Below, in pieces: positions 1 to 10,125 of a DNA stretch of 64,000 bases (positions are counted from its first letter, which is position 1; each line of letters opens with the position of its first letter). The notes below the pieces were generated by a model, which was given only the letters and a program-made list of their open reading frames with translations, had not been told where the DNA came from and did not search any database. The stretch comes from Blattamonas nauphoetae (Eukaryota; Preaxostyla; Oxymonadida): contig JARBJD010000072.1 of assembly GCA_033064195.1 (NCBI GenBank), positions 124,001-188,000 on the forward strand. Reading direction: 5' to 3'. The position numbers and the translations under genes were made by a program.

Positions 1-3000
1 AAAACAACTCACCTGTCCAGCTGTTCGGTGAAGAACACTCATCTCGGGTTGGATGGTGCTGTGGTTTCGTGCAACTTCAGCTCTGGCTGCTCACTCTCCG
101 CTTCTGATCTTCTGATCGAAGGAAGCATTCCACAACGCCCAGATTGGATGGAAGAGGAAATCTACACCGCAAGCCTGTCCGATATCCTGTTATCCAATCG
201 TTTCAACCCATACTCCATGCCTCAGCTGTCAGTGACATCTCATGGTGTCTTTGTTGGAACTGCCCCAACCTCAACGGGAAATGCCCATGGATACACAGTT
301 CGTCTTGCTTCTTCTGTGTGTGACACGCAAGCCGTTTACGACGAAAAGTGGAGTAGAATTGTCGTCCCATCGACAACCTCTTCGCCGTTTCAGACAGTCT
401 CTGGTTCGACGAGGCTTGTGTGGGATCTCTTCGCTTTGGATTGCTCTGCTGCGACTGAGATTGCACTGGCTGATGTGAATGGAGGATCGTTTGTGATTCG
501 GAGTGTTGAGATGTCGTTCTCAACGAACACTTTCAAACAGGATTTGGTGTCAGTTGCTGATGGAGAGCTGACCGTGAAGAACGTGTCACTTGGCCAGCTC
601 TGCTTGTCTGGGAAGAGCTTCTTCGTGTTGAGTGGTGGCAGCTCAGGCTCGATGACGGATGTGACAGTTGTTGGGATGACACAAAGTGGAGTTGGTGGAA
701 ATGGAGTGTTTGCTCGCCTCTCCGACTCGTCTGCTCTTTCTGTGTCGTCGTCGGCGTTCACTGGGGTGTCGAGTGTGGGTGATGGAGGTGTGCTGTTCTC
801 GACGTCGTCTGGCTGCATCTCACTCACCTCGTGCTTGTTCTCATCGTGCAGCTGTGGAGTGTCGAGCCATGGGAAGATTGCTCACATCTCGACCACGTCG
901 TTCACATCTGATTCATTCAATTTCACTGACTCGTCGATCTCTGTTTCCGGAGACAGTGGGAAGTCCGAATTGTTCTTTTCTGGTGCCGGTCTAGCATCAC
1001 TCGCAACGTCAACGATTCTTGGATCACTGCTGGTTGAATATGAAGATGTAACGGAATCGAATGTGGCTCTCGTTTTTGGTGAGAATGGGTCGACGTGTGG
1101 TCCTCTGCCGTATTTCGTGCATCCTCACATTTGTGGGAACGCAGTTTATGTGTCGACTGGATTCTGGGACCACTCGGATTGTGGGTTGGAGAAGCTCCCC
1201 TGCGCGTCGTTCGCTCATGCGTTATCGAGAGTGACTGTGAAGGATGATGTTGTGACTCTCCTCACATCGTCGACGATGAACGAGAAAGTGGAATCGCCGT
1301 CGTGTGGAGCTTCAGTTTCATCGAATGATCCATCTGGGGGAAAGCTGACACTGACACTTGGGGTCTCTGCTCAGTTCTCAGTGAAGGATGGAGATTTCGA
1401 CATCTCCAACATCATTCTCCTTCTCCCATCGTCTCTGGCCATCCCTGTTTTCGTGGTCGATGGGAAGTCTATGACTCTCTCATCGACAGCGACAATCCAA
1501 AATCCGTCATCTGCCACAATTCACAATGCTACTCTGTTCTCCCTCGCATCTGGTTCGTTTCTCGTTGAATCGACCTCTTTCGACTTCACCAGTCCATTCG
1601 TCTCGAACGAAGCACTGATTGCACAGAAAGGAGGGCGATTGGAGATGAAAGAAGTGGACATTGCGGGAGCGACTCGCACATCTGGAAATGGGGCAATTGT
1701 GAATTCTGTACTGTCTGTCTCAGACTCTCTCAAGCTGTCATTCTGCTCGTTCGCATCGTGCCAAACCCAATCTGGCGATGGGGGAGTTCTTTGGATTTCG
1801 TGTGCGAATCAGCTTCCACCTGCCTCGCTCGTGATTGACGTGACAGTTACATCGTGCTTTTGTGATGATGATCACAATGGAAAGTGGGTGTATCTGGAAG
1901 GCCATTCATTCGGATCACTGCTCACTCCAACCAACTGGGTATCCACAATCACCTCTCTCACAACACCTGCAAACGACTCGCTGTTGATGGGCGAGGATTT
2001 GGCGGAAAGTGAAGGAAGCTCGTTCCGATCGCTGTCTCTGCTGTTCTATCTGGTTGACTTCAAAGGTTCCACGATCACAACTGGGTCAGATGGAAGGAAT
2101 GCGAAAGGATGTGGTCAGTCATCACTTCCCTGCTCGTCTGTGGATGATGCGTGGTCGCATCTGATCGATTCGCCTCGCATTCTTGAAATTTCGTCATCAT
2201 CTCAACTGGACTCAGAATTGTCGTTGAACGAAGCAGATGTTCAAGTTCAGCCAACATCTGGAACAGGAACAGTCCGAATTGGGAAGACTGGTTCATTTCT
2301 TCTCTCGACACACTCACTCATCGCATTCAGTCTCTCCTTCGTTCCTGTTGTCGCCACTGAGACACGAGATTCATCGCTGTTCTCTGTTGTTGGAGGATCG
2401 CTGACGATGACATCATGCTCGTTCACTGATTTCTCTCTCTTGTCTGAACCTCTCATCGATCACACTGGAAAGACACTGAAGATGGAAAATGTGGAATTTG
2501 ACGCAATTGTTCGTTTGAATGGCGAAGGAAGTGTTGTTGAGTCAGAAATGACGTCAGAAATGAGATTGGACCTGAACAACATTGGAATGATTGATGTCTC
2601 GTCGACGAACGGAAAGTGTGATGGGATTTTTGTGCGATTTGGATCGAAAGCCACTCCTCTCCCAACTCCTCAATTCAACCTGACAAATCTGCACTTCTCG
2701 ACCACCTCATCTGCTTCTCTCTCCATTTCTTCAAACGCTAACGAAGCCGAGCGTTGTTTCTTGTGGATTGAAGGGGATGATCTGGGTTCGATGGTTTCTG
2801 AAGGAGATTCTCGCTTCGAGGGATCGTATTCTGAGAGTGTTTTGGATGGTTGGATGTGGACTGAGGACTGGACAACAAATCTCTCGTGCTCGCTTCTGTT
2901 CTATCTTCGGGAAAAGAAAGGACCAGTTGGTCTCGACACACTTGGGAGCGAATCACCGCACTGTGGCTTCTTCACAGTTTGGTGTCCGACGTTGTCAACT

Positions 3001-6000
3001 GCCATCGCTCGCCTGGCACAAGCTGAGAGCTCAACCGTTCAAGTTCAATCATCAATCTTTCTCTCCGAGCCTGTCTCGTTTTCGTCGATGAGAACGTTCT
3101 GTGGAGTGGATTCTGACTCGATCGTGACAATTGAATCCACTTGCTCGTTTTTTGTTTTGGAGTCGTCTTCTGTCGTCGTCACGATCTCTTCACTGCGCTT
3201 CCTGCTCCCAACATCCATCGACACCGCTCAGTTGTTCGATGTGACTGGAGGAACACTCCAAATCACGTCCTGCTCGTTCTCTCCTGAAACTGCAACACCA
3301 TTCTCGTTCCAACTGATTTGTGGGTCAGGGGACAAAGTGATTGTGGCATCGACGAATGTCTCATCCGCGTCTCTCTCGTCTGTTGCTCTGATCTCATCGA
3401 GTTGTGACGTTTCGATATCGAACAGCCGATTCTTGTCGATTGTTCTTTCAGATGGAGATGGAAGTGTTCTGCGAGCAGATGTGAGCAGTTCGTGTCATGT
3501 TTCAGTTCTGAACGCAGTTTTCTCAGATTGCTCGAACTCGAAAGGAAGGAGTGCGATTCTTTTGAGAAAAGGGATTGGAGCATCTTTTGCATCGAGTGAT
3601 TGGGAAGGGACATTCGATCTGTCGAGTGATATGAATGAAGTTTTGGTGTTGGATCCATCTCTGCCTGCTTCACAATTCAACTCGTATTCGCTTCTGTACG
3701 AGTTCTATCCTCGAAAACCGAACGAGATTGTTGTTCGGTCTTCGGAATCGACAATCGACCATCCACTTTGTGGAAATGTGTCTCTTGCGTGTCATTCGAT
3801 TTGTGTTGGAAGAGAACTGACGAGAGTGGAGAAGATTGTGATTGTTGAGAAAGGAGGAGTTTGGGGTCGGATGGAGATGAATGGAGAATCACTGACGATT
3901 GTTGGAAAGAAAGGGAAGGAGCGTCTGTTGATGGTTGGGGAAGGCCAGATTGTTGACAACGCTCATGATGATCCTGACAATCTGAAGATTGAGCAGGTGA
4001 TTGTTGATGTTTCTCTGTCGACTCTTTCGTCGTCGTCAGCGTTGTTTGTTTTGGAGAATGGGAAGATAGAGATTGCTGACACGTCGTTCGAATCATCGAA
4101 ATCGATTGAATGTCAATTGATTTCAGTGCTGTCTGGAGATGTTCATCTTCACGAAGTCACTCTCTCCAATCTCGTCCTCACTCATCCCTCTCCCATATCA
4201 ATCGCATCCTCTTCCAACTGCACTCTCCGCAACATGATTCTGACTGAAATCATCAATATTGATCCATCCGTCACTCCTTCGTCCAATTCTGAATCCGACA
4301 CTCTGTGTTCATGGTCGTCTGGCTTCCTTTTGCTCTCGAACACGACAGCTCATTTGTTCTCCTTCACCGCGTCGAATGTGTCGCATGGTGCTCTCTTCGT
4401 GTCGAACAGTTCGGTGTTGATTGAGGGAGGGATCTTCCACAACAACTCAGCCTTCTCTTCCGCCTTCCCATCAGCGAACAGAAACATCCGATGCGTGAAC
4501 AGTTCAAGTCTGACCATCGACAGTCTGAATGGAGGAGATGGATCGAAAGATCATCGTTCAGCGTGGATGTCGGTGGATGATGATTGTGTTCTGAGTGGAG
4601 TTGATTCACAGCCTGATTCTCCGCTGTTCGTGCCGACATTGTCGAATGAATCGAAAAGCACGTTGAAGAAGAAACAAGAATTGTTTGAAGTGAGGATTGT
4701 TGGATCGACATTGATTCCGTGTGATCTGTTTCTGGAAGTGTTTGAGATGACGAAAGAGAAGAAAGAAGGAAAGAGCACAAATGTGACCCTGACACTGGAA
4801 TCTGTGTCGTCATTCAACGAAACTGAGATCGTGTTGAATCTTCTCAAATCGTCACTGTCATCGCTGAGCTCGTCGCTGGAATGGCGAGGAAGACTGAAAT
4901 ATGGAAATTTGGTTGTGGCATCGGAATGGTTTGTGATTCAGAAGAGCTCGTCTGATCGGATGGCTCAATCAGTGCTGGACAACATGAAATGGTGGCTTCC
5001 TCTCGCTCTCGGGATCGCTGTGCTCATTCTACTCTTCATTCTTCTCATCGTCTGCCTGCGAGTTCGACGAAGAAAGTACTCGTCCTCGAAAAACGAATCG
5101 CCGAAACAAGAACTGGATGCAATGGTCGTGAAGGAAGATTTGGACTATGACCTGAGCAACAGCTTTGGAGCTGCCACAACTGGAAACCCGAATCTGATCC
5201 GAACAAACGAAACATATCTGGACGACAAGTTGAGGAAAGCGAAACGGACCGACATTCTCATCCCTTCGAAGAGAGAAGAGCCAGCGTTCTGTATGTCGTG
5301 CAGTGAACCTTTCGACCAATATTTCATCAACCATGCGAAGACACTGTACTCGGTGCTGCACGAAGAGAAGAAGCCACTTTCGAATGCTCGACAATCTCAG
5401 ATTCGGATTGCAAAGACTCTCGAACACATCGGACAGTCAGACAGTCGTGCACCGATTCTGACGGCGCTGACGACGCACTGGGTGTTGGCTGGAGGAGATG
5501 GATCACTGTGGCTTCGAACAAGCAACCCTCACACACTTCATCAAAGCGAACAAACAGAGAAACAATCAGGAGCAGCACCATCGATTGTTCAGAATGATGT
5601 GTCTGTTCTGATTGGAGAAGATGCTCCGATTGTCGATCAACCAGACACTGCCCAAACTGATTCACCTGCTCGACCCAACCTTCCTCCGCCACATCCCCTC
5701 CACTCGACACCTCCAACTGAGAAACCGGCATTTGACCACATGACTCGTTGGATGGCGCCAGAACAAGGGAAGAAGGGAGAGAATGAGATTGATGTTGAGA
5801 AAGTGTTGGTTTTTCGGCTCGGCCTTGTCTTGTACGAGATTGAGACTGGTCTTGTTCCGTTTGGAGAGACGGATGCAGTGAATGCGCATCGTCAACTTGA
5901 AACGGGGATTGTTCCTCCTCTGGATCGAGTTGTGAAGTCTGAAATGCGCGATCTGATCGGGGTGTGTCTTTCGACTGATCCGAAGCGTCGTCCCTCTCTC

Positions 6001-6075
6001 TCGTCGCTCACATCGACACTGGAATCGATTGAGGAGAATCCTCCAGTTGAGAATTGCGACTTCCTCATCTCGTGA
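1..6075 (+). CDS. Giant beta-helix-like surface protein with TM segment and degenerate kinase lobe (5' partial)
   Basis: The reading frame is open from the first base of the window, so the true start lies upstream; 2024 codons are visible and the stop is TGA. The ectodomain is Ser/Thr/Val-rich and built from recurring stretches of the type S-x-C-x-F, as in right-handed parallel beta-helix adhesins. A cysteine motif of the form CGxxxLPCxS recurs about every 300 residues (near residues 395, 705, 990 and 1260), marking four large modules. One hydrophobic segment (about residues 1664-1686, WWLPLALGIAVLILLF) is followed by an RVRRRK stop-transfer signal. The cytoplasmic tail ends in the C-lobe of a protein kinase: WMAPE stands for the APE motif, then GLVLYEIETGLVPFGE, then DPKRRPS. 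The lysine, HRD and DFG motifs are not recognisable, so it is probably a pseudokinase. Likely a type I plasma-membrane receptor or adhesin; ligand unknown. Same architecture as the gene at 13619. Confidence 0.85.
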   Translation, partial: KTTHLSSCSVKNTHLGLDGAVVSCNFSSGCSLSASDLLIEGSIPQRPDWMEEEIYTASLSDILLSNRFNPYSMPQLSVTSHGVFVGTAPTSTGNAHGYTVRLASSVCDTQAVYDEKWSRIVVPSTTSSPFQTVSGSTRLVWDLFALDCSAATEIALADVNGGSFVIRSVEMSFSTNTFKQDLVSVADGELTVKNVSLGQLCLSGKSFFVLSGGSSGSMTDVTVVGMTQSGVGGNGVFARLSDSSALSVSSSAFTGVSSVGDGGVLFSTSSGCISLTSCLFSSCSCGVSSHGKIAHISTTSFTSDSFNFTDSSISVSGDSGKSELFFSGAGLASLATSTILGSLLVEYEDVTESNVALVFGENGSTCGPLPYFVHPHICGNAVYVSTGFWDHSDCGLEKLPCASFAHALSRVTVKDDVVTLLTSSTMNEKVESPSCGASVSSNDPSGGKLTLTLGVSAQFSVKDGDFDISNIILLLPSSLAIPVFVVDGKSMTLSSTATIQNPSSATIHNATLFSLASGSFLVESTSFDFTSPFVSNEALIAQKGGRLEMKEVDIAGATRTSGNGAIVNSVLSVSDSLKLSFCSFASCQTQSGDGGVLWISCANQLPPASLVIDVTVTSCFCDDDHNGKWVYLEGHSFGSLLTPTNWVSTITSLTTPANDSLLMGEDLAESEGSSFRSLSLLFYLVDFKGSTITTGSDGRNAKGCGQSSLPCSSVDDAWSHLIDSPRILEISSSSQLDSELSLNEADVQVQPTSGTGTVRIGKTGSFLLSTHSLIAFSLSFVPVVATETRDSSLFSVVGGSLTMTSCSFTDFSLLSEPLIDHTGKTLKMENVEFDAIVRLNGEGSVVESEMTSEMRLDLNNIGMIDVSSTNGKCDGIFVRFGSKATPLPTPQFNLTNLHFSTTSSASLSISSNANEAERCFLWIEGDDLGSMVSEGDSRFEGSYSESVLDGWMWTEDWTTNLSCSLLFYLREKKGPVGLDTLGSESPHCGFFTVWCPTLSTAIARLAQAESSTVQVQSSIFLSEPVSFSSMRTFCGVDSDSIVTIESTCSFFVLESSSVVVTISSLRFLLPTSIDTAQLFDVTGGTLQITSCSFSPETATPFSFQLICGSGDKVIVASTNVSSASLSSVALISSSCDVSISNSRFLSIVLSDGDGSVLRADVSSSCHVSVLNAVFSDCSNSKGRSAILLRKGIGASFASSDWEGTFDLSSDMNEVLVLDPSLPASQFNSYSLLYEFYPRKPNEIVVRSSESTIDHPLCGNVSLACHSICVGRELTRVEKIVIVEKGGVWGRMEMNGESLTIVGKKGKERLLMVGEGQIVDNAHDDPDNLKIEQVIVDVSLSTLSSSSALFVLENGKIEIADTSFESSKSIECQLISVLSGDVHLHEVTLSNLVLTHPSPISIASSSNCTLRNMILTEIINIDPSVTPSSNSESDTLCSWSSGFLLLSNTTAHLFSFTASNVSHGALFVSNSSVLIEGGIFHNNSAFSSAFPSANRNIRCVNSSSLTIDSLNGGDGSKDHRSAWMSVDDDCVLSGVDSQPDSPLFVPTLSNESKSTLKKKQELFEVRIVGSTLIPCDLFLEVFEMTKEKKEGKSTNVTLTLESVSSFNETEIVLNLLKSSLSSLSSSLEWRGRLKYGNLVVASEWFVIQKSSSDRMAQSVLDNMKWWLPLALGIAVLILLFILLIVCLRVRRRKYSSSKNESPKQELDAMVVKEDLDYDLSNSFGAATTGNPNLIRTNETYLDDKLRKAKRTDILIPSKREEPAFCMSCSEPFDQYFINHAKTLYSVLHEEKKPLSNARQSQIRIAKTLEHIGQSDSRAPILTALTTHWVLAGGDGSLWLRTSNPHTLHQSEQTEKQSGAAPSIVQNDVSVLIGEDAPIVDQPDTAQTDSPARPNLPPPHPLHSTPPTEKPAFDHMTRWMAPEQGKKGENEIDVEKVLVFRLGLVLYEIETGLVPFGETDAVNAHRQLETGIVPPLDRVVKSEMRDLIGVCLSTDPKRRPSLSSLTSTLESIEENPPVENCDFLIS

Positions 6076-6835
6076 CTCTCTCATTCCACCCTGCTGGAAT
6101 GATTCTCTCTTGATTTGTCTCGCATCCTCCTCTCCATCACATTATTTACGTCGCATTGACACATCGTCAATACTGACTCATTCTTTTGTCTCTTCTCGAT
6201 CCCAAAATCTTTGATCACATTATTCTTGTGCCGATCTTCCTTTTTCCGTCATAATCAATGACACATCCCGTGATGGATGTGAGTTGAACGAGATCCTCTC
6301 ACTTCTCACACTGGGGATCGCTCAAACTCACATCTCTTTCCATCAACTCTCTGCCATGCTACTCGGAAGAAAGGATTGGACTATGTCACCTTCTCTCACG
6401 CACTCGTCCATTGACAATGATTCTGGCCACCCCGTGGAAGATGACTCCCACTCATCAACAACATGCACATTCTCAACTCCAAACCTCACGCTTTAAATTG
6501 GATGAATGGTGGAGATGGGTGAGTTCTGTCGTTCTCACGAATGAAAGAGGAGAGATGCAGACGAACGAAATCATTCTTTGCTTGAGCTGGGTGACTCTGT
6601 CTTCGTTTTGAAGATCGTTTGTTCTGGCTGGACTCGCCTCGTGTTGATTTTGTTCCTCGAGCTCTTGTTCTGTTCAAGTTGTCTCGACTTCACTGTTTCT
6701 GTTGATAGGATTCTTTTTGCTGAGAATCCTCACTTCACCTCAGACGGCATCTTCGAATGATGTCATCAGTCTTTTGCATTCACGCACTTCACGAACTACG
6801 TCCTTCACTATCATAATTTCTCCATTCAAGAACGG
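6076..6835. other. Intergenic stretch, no gene recognised
   Basis: About 760 bases between the stop of the first receptor gene and the 3' end of the decayed helical gene. Short open frames exist on both strands but show no family resemblance and no convincing splice structure. It probably holds the 3' untranslated regions of two convergent genes. Confidence 0.4.
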
Positions 6836-9800
6836 TCACCTCACTCGTCGAATCGTGTTCAGAAGAATCCCAATCACAACAACTCCGTTCTCGTAATCCT
6901 CCAAGAACGGCCAGTCATACACAGCTAAAACAACAGCATCCATCAATCCATTTCGCACAAGAATCAGACGATCAAGATCCAGACACATCTGAAGGAACCG
7001 TTTGCAGAACTCGAAGGCGAGAGAGACACGAGCTGGAACTGAAGACCTGAAGGAGATGAAGACAAGAGAGGCAGACAGAAAACAGTCAAAGATGCTCAAC
7101 ACACCCTTCATCAACGATGTGTTGTACCGAATGGCTGCAGGAAGAACGTCAAGCAAAGAAGAGAAGACACACTGTCGGGAGTGAGTGAACGGAGAATGAG
7201 GACGGATTCGGTCAGCCAGTCTTCAGCATTCGCTGTTCGACAGATCTCATCAACCAGCGACGTGAACACTGGATCAGTCCGATCCGACAGAAGACACGTC
7301 ATCCCCGTCTCTTCGCTGATGGATGGCAGGATGCGGTGTCGGGATGGGTGGAGTGACCGAAGATGGGCGATGTGAGGAGAATCGAAGGATGTTGGGATTT
7401 GGAACCAATTCCTCGCGATCACATTCTCTCGAACAACAACAACCTTGTTCAATTCATCCCTGCTGACTGGATCTGTGTGAAGGAGCATCTTGAACACGTT
7501 GGTGAGAGAGATGCAGTCCCCAAACGGAGTCGAGTATTGAATCAGTTTGGCGATGGTGTGCATCACAAATCGACGTTCGTTCTGCTTGACCAACTGTGGG
7601 TTCTGACAAGACATGAAGAAGCGAAGAAGGAGAGGAGGAGGGACTGTTGAATAGAGTGAAGTCAATTCTTGTGAATACTCGAGATACGGCTGAGTGCTGG
7701 CAATGAGAACCTTCGCCAGGCGAGCAGAATCGATGGAACTGAGGCGAAGGTGTTGGCTGCGCATGAAGAACGAGTGGAGACCGAAGAGCGGCGTGAAAAG
7801 AAGAGTCGGGGAGTGGTCGAGCATTGTCTCCCAGATCGGGCTGACGAGTTGGGAAGGATCGACTCTGAGAAAACATTCGAAGAGCACGTCCAGAAAGCTG
7901 AAGTGGGGATCCCATCGAGGGTCGACAGAGCTGTGATGGACACAGAACGATGGAAGCATGGCAATGTCGAAAGAGGTTGTCTTCTCGGCCATCGGACCGT
8001 TCACAATCGCTTCCAGCAAGTTCCACGGAAATGTGATTTTGTGATAGACAGCGAGAATCAAGGCGAACGCCACGTGACTCATCTTGAACGAACGAGATGT
8101 TTGGTTCTCCATTCCTTCCACAGCAAGCATTGAGATGCGAGCAAGAGCGTTGTTTCTCTGCTCGAATTGGAGAATGATGTCCAACGTTGTTCGTTTGTCG
8201 AGTGAACAGTTCTTCTCGTTCTGGAAAGTGAGGAGACGGAACATGATGGAGAGATCGAACAGAAGTGGGTCGGAGAGATCAGTCGAGACGAATCCATCAA
8301 AGTCAAAATCAGACTATTTCAAAGGAATGGGCTGGTTCTTCTCGTCCCAATCACATCTAAAATAGTGAACCCACAAATTGAGCAGAGTGCTCTGTTCCTC
8401 ACGTTCACCATCTCGAAACGAATATCGAAGACTCCTAAATTGGGCATCGCGTGGGTCGATGAAGTCGACATACGACAGAATCCGATCGACCAGAAAGGTT
8501 GAACCGCGTCTGATGAAACGATTTCGAGAAGAGAGAGTCAACACAAGTCTCTCCAAAAAGGTGAGAGGGTTAACAATGCAATCAATACATTCCGTTGCGC
8601 GACAGCATTGATAGCACCGATGGAGTGTTTGAAGAAGGATGTCGTCGTCTTCTTCGTCGAAGAGCGAAATGTCGAATCGTTCGTTCAGGTCGAGTTCCAG
8701 CGACGACGCAAAGAGAGCAGAGGAGTGGAGTTCGACATCAGACAAGGCGGGGCGAGGAGGGGGCGGAGGGGAGAGGATCGGGGGAGCGGAGAGGAGGTCG
8801 TGAATCATTCCCAACATCTCCACACGAGGTGTGCTGAGATATGGAAAGGTGACGACATCCTGCACGGATAGTGAGGGAGGAAGAATTGTCTCGAGTGAGC
8901 CAGTTGGGTTCGAACAGGCCACAGATGAAGAGGGAGAAGATTTGGAATCGACTGAAGAAACTGTCGTTGCTGTCTCGACTGTCGACCGGAACAATTCGGA
9001 AGTGTGTGTTGGCGAGACAACATTTTCCATTTCCATCACCAAACTTGGAGTCAGATCAGCGATTCCATCAAATTGCACAACCATCGGAAAGGGATCGGTG
9101 TCGTGTGGAGAATGGGGAGGATTGTTGGGTTCTTCGAAGTTGGTGTTCAGAAGGAAGTGCTGGAGAGAAATCAGAGATTGGGGGAAGCACCATTTCTGGA
9201 GGAAAGAGATGTCTTTCTTCAAAGTGAGAGCGAAAATGAAACGATGAAAATATGACAAACTGGGATTTCTTCCTTTTCGGCAATACTTTTCACCAATTTG
9301 ACAAAATCTTCAAAAATCTTGTGGTTTTCTGTCACCCTTTCAGGCGAATGGGACTTCAGGATCTCTCTCACAGGATCAATAAGTTGCTTTGTTTCCTAAA
9401 CATCCGGTTCCTGTAAGAATGAGTCATTTTGGAGAATAAAAGCTCCATTGTCGTTGTGACGCCAGAGCACATACTCAAAATTCCAGCTCAAATTTTGGGC
9501 CAGGAATGGTTCTCGGTCAGGAAGTTCTTTTTTGTAGAAGTGGTATTGTTGCTTGAAGAGATCTGTAAAGAAGAGAGGAGGATGATGAGAAGGGAGAAGA
9601 TCCCCAGAAAGCGTGAATGTCTTCACAAGTTCAATCATGATCGCGGCGAAGAGAGTCTCAGGTTTGGAGGGATCCAAAGGATGTGAGAAATGTTGAGAAA
9701 ATGTGGGGCTGAGGAAAGATTGATGGAAGAGTCGGCAGAAGACGGAGAGGTCTGAAGAGAAGGCGTCGTCTCGTTTCGAAGAAGATTTCGACGAGGAAAG

Positions 9801-9848
9801 AGCTGAGTCAGCAATAAGACAGACAACAATACACACCGACGTGAATCA
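6836..9848 (-). pseudogene. Decayed, 5'-truncated copy of the 1006-codon helical gene
   Basis: This is a direct-repeat copy of the gene at 19372-22528; protein and DNA align along nearly the whole length. The introns at the same sites are kept (about 7135-7172 and 9196-9260), as is the small 5' intron. Two in-frame TAG codons break the frame, at 9396-9398 (where the intact copy reads Tyr) and at 8314-8316 (where the intact copy reads Pro). Similarity stops at about 9848, just inside the first coding exon, so the start exon is absent and is replaced by a short minisatellite. At the 3' end similarity stops near 6838 and the frame closes sooner than in the intact copy. It might still be transcribed, but a full-length product is unlikely. 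The intact copy reads through at both positions, so recoding of TAG is the weaker explanation. Confidence 0.75.
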
Positions 9849-9908
9849 TGTGTTTGGAGTTCAGTCTTTGACAGCGAAATGGTATGCAGAGAGAGAGTTG
9901 TTGTTTGC

Positions 9909-9993
9909 AGAGGGAGACATCGGTAGAGGGTGACATCGGCAGAGGGTGACATCGGCAGAGGGTGACATCGGCAGAGGGTGACATCGGTAGAGG
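9909..9993. repeat. 16-bp minisatellite, about 5 copies
   Basis: The unit agagggtgacatcggc repeats head to tail about five times with a/t and c/t variants. It lies about 60 bp beyond the point where the duplicated helical gene copy loses similarity to its intact partner, so it may mark the duplication breakpoint. Confidence 0.8.
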
Positions 9994-10125
9994 GAGAATT
10001 CCAATCGTTCCCGCGAATCAAATCATGAGCTGATATCAGAACTGACAACGATCACACACAAACAGTGTTTGTTGTCCAAAACAGAGCAGAAACAGTTCGA
10101 AAAGATCGCTGGTTCGTGCCTGTTT

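Noticed and set aside
6284-6830. Short plus-strand frames downstream of the first receptor.
   Set aside because: No family resemblance, no splice signals and composition of untranslated sequence.
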